Below, piece by piece: positions 6,015 through 13,845 of a DNA stretch of 21,505 bases; position 1 is the first letter of the stretch; every line of letters starts with the position of its first letter. The DNA comes from an uncultured bacterium (GTDB lineage Bacteria > Bacillota_I > Bacilli_A > RF39 > UBA660), in the NCBI GenBank assembly GCA_949285775.1, contig CASEAD010000109.1:1-21505 (forward strand), in the 5' to 3' direction. Below the pieces are notes generated by a model. That model did no database searches. It was given only the letters and a program-made list of their open reading frames with translations, and was not told where the DNA came from. Both the position numbers and the translations under genes were made by a program.

Positions 6015-6992
6015 TTATTTCCTTTGATATTTTTCTCTATACTCTTCTTTTACTCTATTTATATATTCTAATATTTGTTTATCTGTTCCTTGATAAATAT
6101 TATTATCTTTTAATAATCTTATTACTTCTTCTTCAGGACAGTTTATTATAACTTGTTCAATAAAACTGTTATATAGTTTTTGGAGTTTAGTATAATCTTG
6201 TTTTTTATCTAATAATTCTATTTGCGTTATTTCGTTTTGTTTTCTTATTGTATAATTAGAAGCGCGTAATTCTACTTTTTCATTATATTCTTTATCATTT
6301 ATAGGATCATATATAATACTTCCATCAATAGTGGATATGTAACAGTTTGGAAATAATTTAATCATTAATTTTATTATTTCTGTACGTTCTAGTAATTTAT
6401 TTCCTAAGACTATGCCTTTAATTAAATTACTTGGTACTCCATACAGAATAGACGATAGCTTTTCTTTTCTTGCTAATAGGCCTGCACTATGGGTAAAGCT
6501 TCTTGTAATATCAGCATTGTTTCCTTCTCTATAGCAATCATATGATAGTAATTCTTCACTTTCTTTAGTTGGTTCTATTATGAATGCCACGGTACCTTTG
6601 CCTCTTAGGCCGTTTCCAAATGGGCATCTTCCATCTCAAAATTCAAATTCTCTATTAAATTCTTCCATTGACATATCTTTATCAACACGGTAAAAATCAG
6701 CACAATAATATGTTTCTCCGTCTTCCGGTATTCCAAATGCTTGTCCTGTGATTATTCCAGTTCTTTTTATACTTTCTAGTTTTTCTAGGTTAAATCCACT
6801 TATTCCGTGAATCATTGTTCCTTTTGGTAAGAATAATTTTTCTTTTTCGTCCCTCTTTAATGATTTTAATTCTATTTTTTTATTGCTTAATTCATTAAAT
6901 CTATTAATTTGTTCTATGAATATTCTTTCTTGTTCTTTATTTATAGGTAGTTCTATTAGAAAATTATCTGGAATGCTTGTTACTTTGTTCAC
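6015..6992 (-). pseudogene. Unknown protein gene interrupted by one in-frame TGA (possible ADP-ribosyltransferase-like fold)
   Basis: One reading frame runs from a GTG at 6992 (AGGTG six bases upstream) to TAA at 6015, broken only by TGA at 6638-6636 (codon 119). The two halves (118 and about 206 residues) join in the same frame with no frameshift, and the sequence across the stop, EFEF-stop-DGRCPFGNG, reads naturally if the codon was TGG (Trp). The segment LPKGTMIHGISG followed by LESIKRTGIITGQ resembles the first strand-helix of ART-fold enzymes. The second half has ILYGVPSNLIKGIVLG and LFPNCYISTIDGSIIYDP, which I cannot assign. A GTG at 6590, with AAAGG upstream, could restart translation of the second half. 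It is inserted between nusG and rplK, where Bacillus has none. Confidence 0.6.
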
Positions 6993-7035
6993 ATTAATCA
7001 CCTACTTAATTCTTTTTATGGGATAGAAATACATT

Positions 7036-7566
7036 TTATGATTCTATATCTGCTAAGTCTACTTCGATTGATGTTTCTTGACCAAAAAGATCTACATTTA
7101 AGTTTAATTTTTGGGTTTTCATATCTACTGATTCTATTTTTCCTATCATATCTTTAAATGGTCCATTTAATATTTTTACTTTTTTTCCTACTTCTAACTC
7201 TTTGGTTACATCTATTCTGCTTAGTCCCATGCTATTAAGTATTTTATCTACTTCTTGGGGTAATAGAGGGATTGGTTTTGCTCCTTTTCCTGATGATCCA
7301 ATAAAACCTGTTACTCCTTGGGTATTTCTTACGATATACCAGGCTTCATCTGACATAACCATTTCAACCAAGACATATCCTGGAAACATTTTTTTTACTT
7401 TTTCTTTTTTTACGCCATTTTTTACTTCGATTACTTTTTCTTCTGGTACAACTACTCTATAAATATTATCGTGTAATTCCATTGAGTTAATCATCATTTC
7501 TAATTTTTCTTTTACTTTATATTCATAACCTGTTACTGTATTTACTACATACCATTCTTTTTTCAT
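7036..7566 (-). CDS. nusG: Transcription termination/antitermination factor NusG
   Basis: A 176-residue protein. The NGN domain begins KEWYVVNTVTGYEYKVKEKL and contains FPGYVLVEMVMSDEAWYIVRNTQGVTGFIG (about residues 62-91). The C-terminal KOW domain has VGKKVKILNGPFKDMIGKIESVD (about 127-149). NusG binds the RNA polymerase clamp and couples or modulates elongation and termination. The ATG at 7566 lies one base after the secE stop, so the pair is translationally coupled, as in nearly all bacteria. Length and domains are normal. Confidence 0.97.
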   Translation of the reverse strand: MKKEWYVVNTVTGYEYKVKEKLEMMINSMELHDNIYRVVVPEEKVIEVKNGVKKEKVKKMFPGYVLVEMVMSDEAWYIVRNTQGVTGFIGSSGKGAKPIPLLPQEVDKILNSMGLSRIDVTKELEVGKKVKILNGPFKDMIGKIESVDMKTQKLNLNVDLFGQETSIEVDLADIES

Positions 7567-7567
7567 A

Positions 7568-7756
7568 CTATGCTACACTCCTTATTAAAGATGTTAATAA
7601 TTCTATTATATAGAAATATACTCCTATAAATAGCATAAATGATACTGCTACTGTTGAGTATTTTAATAAATCTTTTCCACTAGTCCATCTTATTCTTCCT
7701 ATTTCTTTTTTTACGCCTTTAAAATATCTTGCTATAGATTTAAATATTTTTTTCAT
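7568..7756 (-). CDS. secE: Preprotein translocase subunit SecE
   Basis: The 62-residue single-TM protein has the SecE amphipathic helix (GVKKEIGRIRWTSGKDLLKYS) followed by one membrane helix (VAVSFMLFIGVYFYIIELL, about residues 37-55). The ATG at 7756 is chosen because GGAGG lies eight bases upstream; an in-frame extension to 7816 would include the promoter region and is rejected. SecE clamps SecY in the SecYEG channel. The rpmG gene often found before secE is absent here. First gene of the secE-nusG unit. Confidence 0.93.
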   Translation of the reverse strand: MKKIFKSIARYFKGVKKEIGRIRWTSGKDLLKYSTVAVSFMLFIGVYFYIIELLTSLIRSVA

Positions 7757-7786
7757 AAGTTTTCCTCCAAAATTATCTAAAATAAA

Positions 7787-7800
7787 AACACCTTCGTGTT
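7787..7800 (-). promoter_or_regulatory. Hairpin at the 5' end of the secE-nusG mRNA
   Basis: AACAC, GAAG loop, GTGTT on the minus strand, followed by TTTATTTTA. The predicted transcription start is at or near 7800, so the message would begin with this stem-loop. With only five pairs it is too small and too close to the start site for a convincing attenuator; a 5' stabilising hairpin is more likely. Confidence 0.4.
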
Positions 7801-7806
7801 GATATA

Positions 7807-7835
7807 AATATACCACTTAAGTGTTTTTATGTCAA
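7807..7835 (-). promoter_or_regulatory. Predicted promoter of secE-nusG
   Basis: TTGACA (7835-7830), 17-base spacer, TATATT (7812-7807). The spacer contains the perfect ten-base palindrome CACTTAAGTG (7814-7823), in a position where a bound protein would block polymerase. Confidence 0.8.
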
Positions 7836-7861
7836 TTATTTTTATTAGTTTTCCTTAATTT

Positions 7862-9553
7862 TTATTTGTTTCCTGAAAGTATTCTAGTTTTGGGTACTCT
7901 ATACTCTTCTTCCTCTTTATATTTTTTTTGAGCGTCAATTCTTAAGTTGGAAGTTGTTGTGCTAAATCCGTTTGGATATCTTTTTCTTAATTTTTCTATA
8001 TTATCATTTAATACTTCACTTAAGTTTTTATTAAATAATATTTTTAATATTTTTGCTACTTCTAGTAAGATGTCTGCTACTACTTTAATAGCGTCTTCTT
8101 TGGTTTCTATATAATCTAATTTATTTAATACTTTCTTAAAATTTAAGACCATTTTTAGGACTTGTTCTTCATTTAAGATATCTATTTGACTATTTAATGG
8201 TAAGGCTTGGTTAATAGCGTCAATGTTATATCCAGTAAACTTATTTTTAAATGGGCATAATGGATCTTTTTTTTGGCTGGCTCTATATATTAAGTTAGCG
8301 TCGATTTTATACATAGTTGGTTTTAAATTTAGTATATATTCATAGACTTCATCTAATGTATAATTATATGAAATAGCAAGAGATGTGGATAAGTACCATA
8401 CTAAATCCCCTATTTCTTTAGGAGCTAATTTTAGAATTTCTTGTTTTTTTTCTGAAGAAAGATTGTGGGTATAGAGTTTTTTTATGTAATCAAAGAATTC
8501 TCCATATTCTCCTATAATTCCTGTATATGCATTTAGTTTTAGAATATTTTCGTTTTCAAAGTTATTCATAGTTCTTAGGGCATTTTCCTGATACCATTTT
8601 GTGGTAATTGTTTCTTCTCTTTTTATTATTTCAAGCATTTTTTGGGCTAGGCAACCACCTTTACATTTATCATGTTTACAGTTATTACAATATTCATTTA
8701 TACTATTGCTAGCTCTTCTTATTTCTTGAAAGTAATTTGATTGGTATATATCTTGAAGGTTGGATGAATAGATGCTTCCTCCTATTCCTAGATAATCAAA
8801 ATATTTCATTGCATCACAAGGGTAAACATTGCCATCAAAACCAATAATAATTGTTTTGGATCCTGCGGTACAGGGAGTATTTGTTACGTTTAGGATGTTA
8901 AAAGGACTACCTAGTCTGATTTTATTTGGAAATTGTTGCATTAGAGATATTATCTTGGGTTTGAATTTTTTTAAGTCAGCGCTTGATAAAGTTAAATTAT
9001 CTTTTCCTCGTCCGTGTTCAACGTATCTTAAGAAACTTATACTGGTAAAATTATTATATCCTATATTAAATAATAGTTTCTCTAATATATCTATGTCTTC
9101 TATTGTTTTTGTAGTTAAGCAATAATGAAAGCTAAGATTGGTTATTTGGCTAATTTTTATTAGAAACTCTTCGATGTTGTCATAAGTTACAGCGCCATCT
9201 GTTGTTAAAGATATTGTTAGTGAGTAAATGACTTCGGTTAGTCCTAGGGATATTAATTCTTTTAGTAAATTATATTTTTCTGTGGTTGGTTCACACATTG
9301 TATATAGTTTGATATTATTTATTTTTTTACTCTTTATATACTTTATTACTTTTTTTATATCTTTATATTCTGTTGCTTCTCCTCCTGTTAAAACTATACT
9401 TTTTACTCCTAAATTTGAACATTGCTCTATTATGTTTTTTACTTTTTCAAAGTCTAGTTCAATTATTTTTTTTGTATTTGCATCACTACTACAGTGTATA
9501 CACATTCTTTTACAATAGTTTGTTAATTCTATTTTTACTTCTTCTATATTCAT
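7862..9553 (-). CDS. Radical SAM/SPASM protein fused to a MazG-like nucleotide pyrophosphohydrolase domain
   Basis: A 563-residue protein with three parts. Residues 1-220 are a radical SAM core: Cys14-x3-Cys18-x2-Cys21 binds the catalytic 4Fe-4S cluster, with GGE at 57-59 for S-adenosylmethionine. Residues 228-301 form a SPASM-type auxiliary cluster domain: Cys228, GFDGNVYPC to Cys246, then Cys289-x2-Cys292-x4-Cys297-x3-Cys301. Residues 340-400 match the MazG-like all-alpha NTP pyrophosphatase: GEYGEFFD (Glu349, Glu352) and EIGDLVWYL (Glu380, Asp383), the ExxE/ExxD magnesium site. After an insertion of about 110 residues, NIEKLRKRYPNGF (518-530) matches the MazG-family C-terminal signature. 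The ATG follows GGAGG and lies 29 bases behind gatB, so it probably belongs to the gatCAB transcript. SPASM enzymes usually modify peptides and MazG proteins hydrolyse NTPs; the substrate of this fusion is unknown. Confidence 0.9.
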   Translation of the reverse strand: MNIEEVKIELTNYCKRMCIHCSSDANTKKIIELDFEKVKNIIEQCSNLGVKSIVLTGGEATEYKDIKKVIKYIKSKKINNIKLYTMCEPTTEKYNLLKELISLGLTEVIYSLTISLTTDGAVTYDNIEEFLIKISQITNLSFHYCLTTKTIEDIDILEKLLFNIGYNNFTSISFLRYVEHGRGKDNLTLSSADLKKFKPKIISLMQQFPNKIRLGSPFNILNVTNTPCTAGSKTIIIGFDGNVYPCDAMKYFDYLGIGGSIYSSNLQDIYQSNYFQEIRRASNSINEYCNNCKHDKCKGGCLAQKMLEIIKREETITTKWYQENALRTMNNFENENILKLNAYTGIIGEYGEFFDYIKKLYTHNLSSEKKQEILKLAPKEIGDLVWYLSTSLAISYNYTLDEVYEYILNLKPTMYKIDANLIYRASQKKDPLCPFKNKFTGYNIDAINQALPLNSQIDILNEEQVLKMVLNFKKVLNKLDYIETKEDAIKVVADILLEVAKILKILFNKNLSEVLNDNIEKLRKRYPNGFSTTTSNLRIDAQKKYKEEEEYRVPKTRILSGNK

Positions 9554-9582
9554 ACAAAACCTCCAAAATATTTTTATTTATA

Positions 9583-11004
9583 TTATTTATTTTGTAGAAT
9601 TTCTACTAAAATATCATTTGTTAGTTTAGGGTTGGCTTTACCGTTTGATTTTTTCATTACTTGACCTATTATAAAGCCTAAGACGTTTTTGCTATTTTTA
9701 TAGTCATTAATTAATTTAGGGTTTTCTTCTAAGATATTATTTATTATTTCTGTTATGGTATCTTTATCTGTTATTTGAGATAGTCCTAATTTGTTAATTA
9801 ATTCTATTGGATCTTTGTCTTCTTCTAATGATTTATTTAAGATATCTTTTGTTTGTTTAGAAGATATTTGACCTTTTTTTTGCATATTTAATAAGTTTGT
9901 TAGCATTTGTGGGGTTATAAATATATCTTTAATTGATAATTCATCTTTGTTTAGGTATGCTAGTATTTGACCTGTTATATAGTTTGATGATTCTATTGGG
10001 TCTGCTCCTAGGGATACTGTTTGTTCATAGAAATCAGATAGTTCTTTGTTTCTTGCTAGAGTATTAGCGTCTTTTTCTTGTAGTTTATATTCTTTAATGT
10101 AAGTGTTTAATCTTTCATATTGTAATCTAGGTATTTCTTTTTTTATTTCATCTATGAAATCGTCTGTTATAGGGATTGGTGGTAAGTTGGGTTCGGTGAA
10201 GTATTTATAGTCAATGGCGTCTTCTTTTTTTCGCATTGAATAGGTTGTATCTGTTTCAGCGTCATATCTTCTTGTTTCTTGTTCGATAGTTCCACCTTTG
10301 TTTAATATTTCTGTTTGTCTTTTTATTTCACATTCTATAGCAGATTTTACTTTAATAAAGGAATTTATATTTTTCATTTCTACTCTTGTACCTAATTCTT
10401 TGGAATCCTCTTTCATTAAAGAGACGTTAACATCACATCTTATTTGTCCTCTATCAGCACGAGCTTCTGATATATCACAGTATAGTAGTAAATTTCTATA
10501 TGCTTCTAGGAATGCTACGGCTTCTTCTGATGAGTTTAAGCATGGTTCAGTTACGGTTTCTAGTAATGGTACACCACATCTGTTGTAATCTATTAAGGAA
10601 TAGTTTTGATAGTGTTCTAGGGATGCTGTATCTTCTTCTAAGTGGGTATCGTGAATTAATACTTTTTTGTCTTTGCCTTTTATATTTATTATAAGATATC
10701 CATTTATACCAACTGGGTTATACATTTGAGTTATTTGGTAACCTTTTGGTAAGTCTGGATAAAAGTAATTTTTTCTTTCAAATGATAAATATTTGGGGGT
10801 TGTACAATTAAGGGCTAAGGCTGTTTTTAGGGCTTGTTTAGTGGCGTATTTATTAATAACGGGAAGTATTCCTGGGTAACCTATGTCTATGGGAGATATA
10901 TTTATATTAGGTATAAGCGAATATTTATTAGGGGATCCGGAAAAGTTTTTAGATGTGGATTTTATTTCACAGTGTACTTCTAGTCCTATTACTGCTTTAT
11001 ACAT
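9583..11004 (-). CDS. gatB: Aspartyl/glutamyl-tRNA(Asn/Gln) amidotransferase subunit B
   Basis: A 473-residue protein from the ATG at 11004, one base after the gatA stop, with AAAGGAG nine bases upstream. An in-frame start at 11025 lies inside gatA and is rejected. Conserved landmarks are YKAVIGLEVHCEIKS at the N-terminus, IDIGYPGILPVINK, SFERKNYFYPDLPKGYQITQ, the DYNRCGVPLLE region, and the C-terminal YqeY-like helical tail. GatB recognises misacylated Glu-tRNA(Gln) or Asp-tRNA(Asn), phosphorylates the side chain with ATP, and amidates it with ammonia channelled from GatA. Third gene of gatCAB. Confidence 0.97.
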   Translation of the reverse strand: MYKAVIGLEVHCEIKSTSKNFSGSPNKYSLIPNINISPIDIGYPGILPVINKYATKQALKTALALNCTTPKYLSFERKNYFYPDLPKGYQITQMYNPVGINGYLIINIKGKDKKVLIHDTHLEEDTASLEHYQNYSLIDYNRCGVPLLETVTEPCLNSSEEAVAFLEAYRNLLLYCDISEARADRGQIRCDVNVSLMKEDSKELGTRVEMKNINSFIKVKSAIECEIKRQTEILNKGGTIEQETRRYDAETDTTYSMRKKEDAIDYKYFTEPNLPPIPITDDFIDEIKKEIPRLQYERLNTYIKEYKLQEKDANTLARNKELSDFYEQTVSLGADPIESSNYITGQILAYLNKDELSIKDIFITPQMLTNLLNMQKKGQISSKQTKDILNKSLEEDKDPIELINKLGLSQITDKDTITEIINNILEENPKLINDYKNSKNVLGFIIGQVMKKSNGKANPKLTNDILVEILQNK

Positions 11005-11005
11005 G

Positions 11006-12457
11006 TTATTTATCTCCTTTCGCATATTGGTTTTTATAACCTAGTTCTTTTTCTATTATATTGGCCATATTTAGGACAATATCATCTTCTTTGACTCTCC
11101 CTGTTATATTAATTGCTATGGGCATATTATTTATAAATCCAGATGAGATTGTGATTGATGGGAAACCTCCAAAATTTGCTATTGCTAAGTGATTTTCTAA
11201 TAATAGATATCTATCTGATAATTTATCTGATGATTCATCAAAATGAGGAGCTATTCCTCCGGATGCGGGTAAGATTAATCCGTCATATTCTTTAAATAAT
11301 TCATTCATTTTATCAACTATTAATCTTCTTATACGACAAGCATTTAAGAATAGTTTTTCTTGGTTTTCTTTTTGCAGAATATAGCTACCTAGGATAAATC
11401 TTCTTTTTATTAGTTCTGAGAATCCTTGGGTTCTTGCGTTAGTTATTATTTCTTCAATATTATTTCCTTCAGCGCGAGGTCCAAATTGGATTCCGGTTAA
11501 GTTAGCGTTATTGCTTGTGGCTTCAGCACAGGATATTGTCATATAGGTTGGGTATATAGCGTTAAGTAAATCTTTATCAAAGCTAACTTCTTCTATAGTA
11601 AACCCTAGTCTTCTACATATTTCTAATGTTTCTTGAAATTTAGTTAGGGTTTCTAATAGTACTTTGTCTTTTGTGTTTTTATAATTATCTAAATTGCATA
11701 TTTCTTTTATATAAAATAATTTTTTTCCTTTAATACTATTATCTAAAAGGTTGGAATATATTTTACCATCGTCTTTTAAGGTTGTCATATCATATTTATC
11801 TTGACCTTTTATAATATCTGTAGCATAGGCAATATCTTTAACGTTTCTTGCGAATACGCCAACGTGATCTAGAGAGGAAGCAAAAGCGAATAGTCCATAT
11901 CTAGAGATTCTTCCATATGTTGGTTTATATCCTACTACTCCGCCAAAGGCTGCTGGTTTTCTGATAGAGTCTCCGGTATCAGATCCGATAGCAAAAGGAA
12001 CTAATCCTAAAGCGACTGCAGATGCGCTTCCGGCAGATGATCCTCCTATTAATCTAGATGAATCCCAAGGATTTTTTACAACTCCAGTGTGTCCAGTAGT
12101 TCCGGTTCCTCCCATTGCAAGTTCATCTAAAACGGTTTTTCCAACTAGTACGGCACCACTTTCTTTTAACTTTTTATATACAGTAGCGTCGTATATAGGG
12201 ATATAGTCTTTTAAGATATTAGAAGATGCTGTTGTTAATATTCCTTTAGTTGATAAGTTGTCTTTTAAGGCATAAGGTATTCCTTGTAAGATAGTATTAC
12301 CAATTAATTCTTCTTTTTTATCAAGTATGGTTACAAAGGAATTATACTTTTCTTGATATAATTTTATGTTTTCAACAGTTTGGTGGAAAAGTTCTTCTGA
12401 AGTTATTTCTTTATTATCTAACTTTTTTCTTAATTCATCTATGGATAAACCTCTCAT
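11006..12457 (-). CDS. gatA: Aspartyl/glutamyl-tRNA(Asn/Gln) amidotransferase subunit A
   Basis: A 483-residue amidase-signature enzyme that releases ammonia from glutamine for GatB. The Ser-cisSer-Lys triad is present with the family spacing: Lys65 (PYALKDN), Ser140 (GGSSAGSAS) and Ser164 (GSDTGDSIRKP). The residue before the nucleophile is Asp (TGDS) where most bacterial GatA have Gly (TGGS), and Lys follows the Arg. The ATG overlaps the gatC stop by one base (TAATG), so the two are translationally coupled. Confidence 0.97.
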   Translation of the reverse strand: MRGLSIDELRKKLDNKEITSEELFHQTVENIKLYQEKYNSFVTILDKKEELIGNTILQGIPYALKDNLSTKGILTTASSNILKDYIPIYDATVYKKLKESGAVLVGKTVLDELAMGGTGTTGHTGVVKNPWDSSRLIGGSSAGSASAVALGLVPFAIGSDTGDSIRKPAAFGGVVGYKPTYGRISRYGLFAFASSLDHVGVFARNVKDIAYATDIIKGQDKYDMTTLKDDGKIYSNLLDNSIKGKKLFYIKEICNLDNYKNTKDKVLLETLTKFQETLEICRRLGFTIEEVSFDKDLLNAIYPTYMTISCAEATSNNANLTGIQFGPRAEGNNIEEIITNARTQGFSELIKRRFILGSYILQKENQEKLFLNACRIRRLIVDKMNELFKEYDGLILPASGGIAPHFDESSDKLSDRYLLLENHLAIANFGGFPSITISSGFINNMPIAINITGRVKEDDIVLNMANIIEKELGYKNQYAKGDK

Positions 12458-12747
12458 TATTCCACCACCTTTGGTATTTTTATTTGATTTCGTTCTTTTT
12501 CTTTAGCATTTAGTAAAAGATCTGTAGTTGTAATTGTATTATCTATTTCATCTTCTCTAAGTGTAGCATCAGTATTTATAAAGGGATATGTCATTGGTTT
12601 TACTTCTTTTATATTTTTTATTTTTCCTATTAAATCCATTTGTTTTAGGATGATATTAAATTCTTCTTCTAGGGTTTTATATTCTTCATCGTTCATTTTA
12701 AACATTAATTTTTTAGCATATTCCTCAAGTAATTCTTTATTTATCAT
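12457..12747 (-). CDS. gatC: Aspartyl/glutamyl-tRNA(Asn/Gln) amidotransferase subunit C
   Basis: A 96-residue helical protein of normal family length. The N-terminal helices contain ELLEEYAKKLMFKMNDEEYKTLEEEFNIILKQMDLI. The extended C-terminal part has VKPMTYPFINTDATLREDEI, the conserved P-x(n)-LR-x-D loop that wraps around GatA at the GatA-GatB interface. The start at 12747 has AAAGGA nine bases upstream. First gene of gatCAB behind a strong promoter. A complete GatCAB implies that at least one of Gln-tRNA or Asn-tRNA is made indirectly in this organism. Confidence 0.95.
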   Translation of the reverse strand: MINKELLEEYAKKLMFKMNDEEYKTLEEEFNIILKQMDLIGKIKNIKEVKPMTYPFINTDATLREDEIDNTITTTDLLLNAKEKERNQIKIPKVVE

Positions 12748-12779
12748 ATAATTACGTCCTTTCTTTTAAATATATAAAA

Positions 12780-12808
12780 ATTATATAGCAGTTGTTTTTT
12801 TTAGTCAA
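12780..12808 (-). promoter_or_regulatory. Promoter of the gatCAB operon
   Basis: TTGACT (12808-12803), 17-base spacer beginning with an A-tract, and exact TATAAT (12785-12780). It lies directly downstream of the terminator of the preceding gene. Confidence 0.85.
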
Positions 12809-12821
12809 GAATATTAGGTAT

Positions 12822-12847
12822 AAGAAAAGACTATTAATCTATAGTCT
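12822..12847 (-). terminator. Intrinsic terminator after the Q/T-linker protein gene
   Basis: AGACTAT, six-base loop, ATAGTCT on the minus strand, followed by TTTTCTTA. It begins 11 bases past the stop codon at 12858 and precedes the gatC promoter. Confidence 0.7.
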
Positions 12848-12857
12848 AATTGATAAG

Positions 12858-13664
12858 TTATCTTGATACTCGTGTAGAGGCTGTTTGATTGGATAAGCTT
12901 GCTAAAGCATTGGTGTATTCTATAACATCTTTAGCTGTTTGGAATTGAAACATTTCGTCGCCTCTTACAAAAGAAAATTCAAATCCTGAACGTGGGGTTA
13001 CGGCTTTTATTAACTCTTGTTGTTGTTTAGTAGTAATACTTTCTGGAAAATATACAAAACATTTGTCTCCTTCTGCTTGCAATATTAATACTCCTTTTTC
13101 ACTGGCGTTTATTCCAGCCTCAAATGGGGCCGTTGTCATAGGAATACTTGCACCTAATGCACTTGATACCCTTACAGATGCGTCCGCATGATGATTATAA
13201 GTTCCATCTAAAGATTCTTTTTCGACATTCCCATCATATGAAATGCCAATTACTCCTCTATTCCATTCATATACTGTTCCAGCATAACTAACCGGACTCC
13301 ACATAGCGCTAGCATTGTAAGAAGATCCTTTTGGTAGTGTTGGCTGGGTTTGTGTTTGGTTTGTTGATGATTGGGTTTGGCTTTGAGTAGATTGCTTTTT
13401 ATCAAGATAGAAAAATTTGGCATTAAGTAATGCTTTATCAGTCGGATTTAATTTATAATCTTTATCTGAAATGATTCGTTCAAAATAATTAGCTAAATTT
13501 TTAAGATCTTTTCTACTTACTTTAAATAAATCTGAAAAACTAGTAGCTTTATAATAATCATATTTCTTATAAATATAATCATTATAATAATCTTTTTTTG
13601 GTTTAATTATATCATTGTATTTATAGTAGTTATTTTCTATAATCTTATATTTATCTCCTCTCAT
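12858..13664 (-). CDS. Unknown protein with Tyr/Lys-rich N-terminus and Q/T-rich linker
   Basis: I do not recognise this 268-residue protein. Residues 1-40 are unusually rich in Tyr, Lys and Asp. Residues 41-90 look helical (SDLFKVSRKDLKNLANYFERI). Residues 91-109 are almost only Gln, Ser and Thr, a flexible linker. Residues 110-268 look globular and mixed alpha/beta, with MWSPVSYAGTVYEWNRGVIGISYDG, a LILQAEGDKCFVYFP strand pair and EFSFVRGDEMFQFQTAKDVIEY. There is no signal peptide, TM segment or catalytic motif. The ATG follows AAGGAGG at ten bases. It stands alone, with its own promoter and terminator. Confidence 0.75.
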   Translation of the reverse strand: MRGDKYKIIENNYYKYNDIIKPKKDYYNDYIYKKYDYYKATSFSDLFKVSRKDLKNLANYFERIISDKDYKLNPTDKALLNAKFFYLDKKQSTQSQTQSSTNQTQTQPTLPKGSSYNASAMWSPVSYAGTVYEWNRGVIGISYDGNVEKESLDGTYNHHADASVRVSSALGASIPMTTAPFEAGINASEKGVLILQAEGDKCFVYFPESITTKQQQELIKAVTPRSGFEFSFVRGDEMFQFQTAKDVIEYTNALASLSNQTASTRVSR

Positions 13665-13692
13665 ATAAAATTTTCCTCCTTTTTTGATATTA

Positions 13693-13721
13693 ATTATATA
13701 GTATTTTATTTGGTTTGTAAA
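13693..13721 (-). promoter_or_regulatory. Promoter of the Q/T-linker protein gene
   Basis: TTTACA (13721-13716), 17-base spacer, exact TATAAT (13698-13693). It lies in a 181-base divergent gap shared with the XRE-type regulator gene, so that regulator could act here, although no clear inverted-repeat operator is seen. Confidence 0.7.
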
Positions 13722-13845
13722 GAAGTATAAAAATTATAATTTTGATAATATTATAATCATAGTTGCTAATATTTATATCATTGTATTTATTATTTAGGAA
13801 AAAATATTTATAATGGATTAAGTATTTTTGTTTGGTGGTGATTGA

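Noticed and set aside
6590..6638. Selenocysteine insertion at the in-frame TGA at 6638-6636.
   Set aside because: Only small, poorly placed stems (GCCT/AGGC, loop AAG) follow the TGA, with no convincing SECIS; a TGG-to-TGA change explains it more simply.
7757..7816. N-terminal extension of secE to 7816.
   Set aside because: The extension would start inside the -10 region and bypass a good SD (GGAGG) placed before the ATG at 7756.
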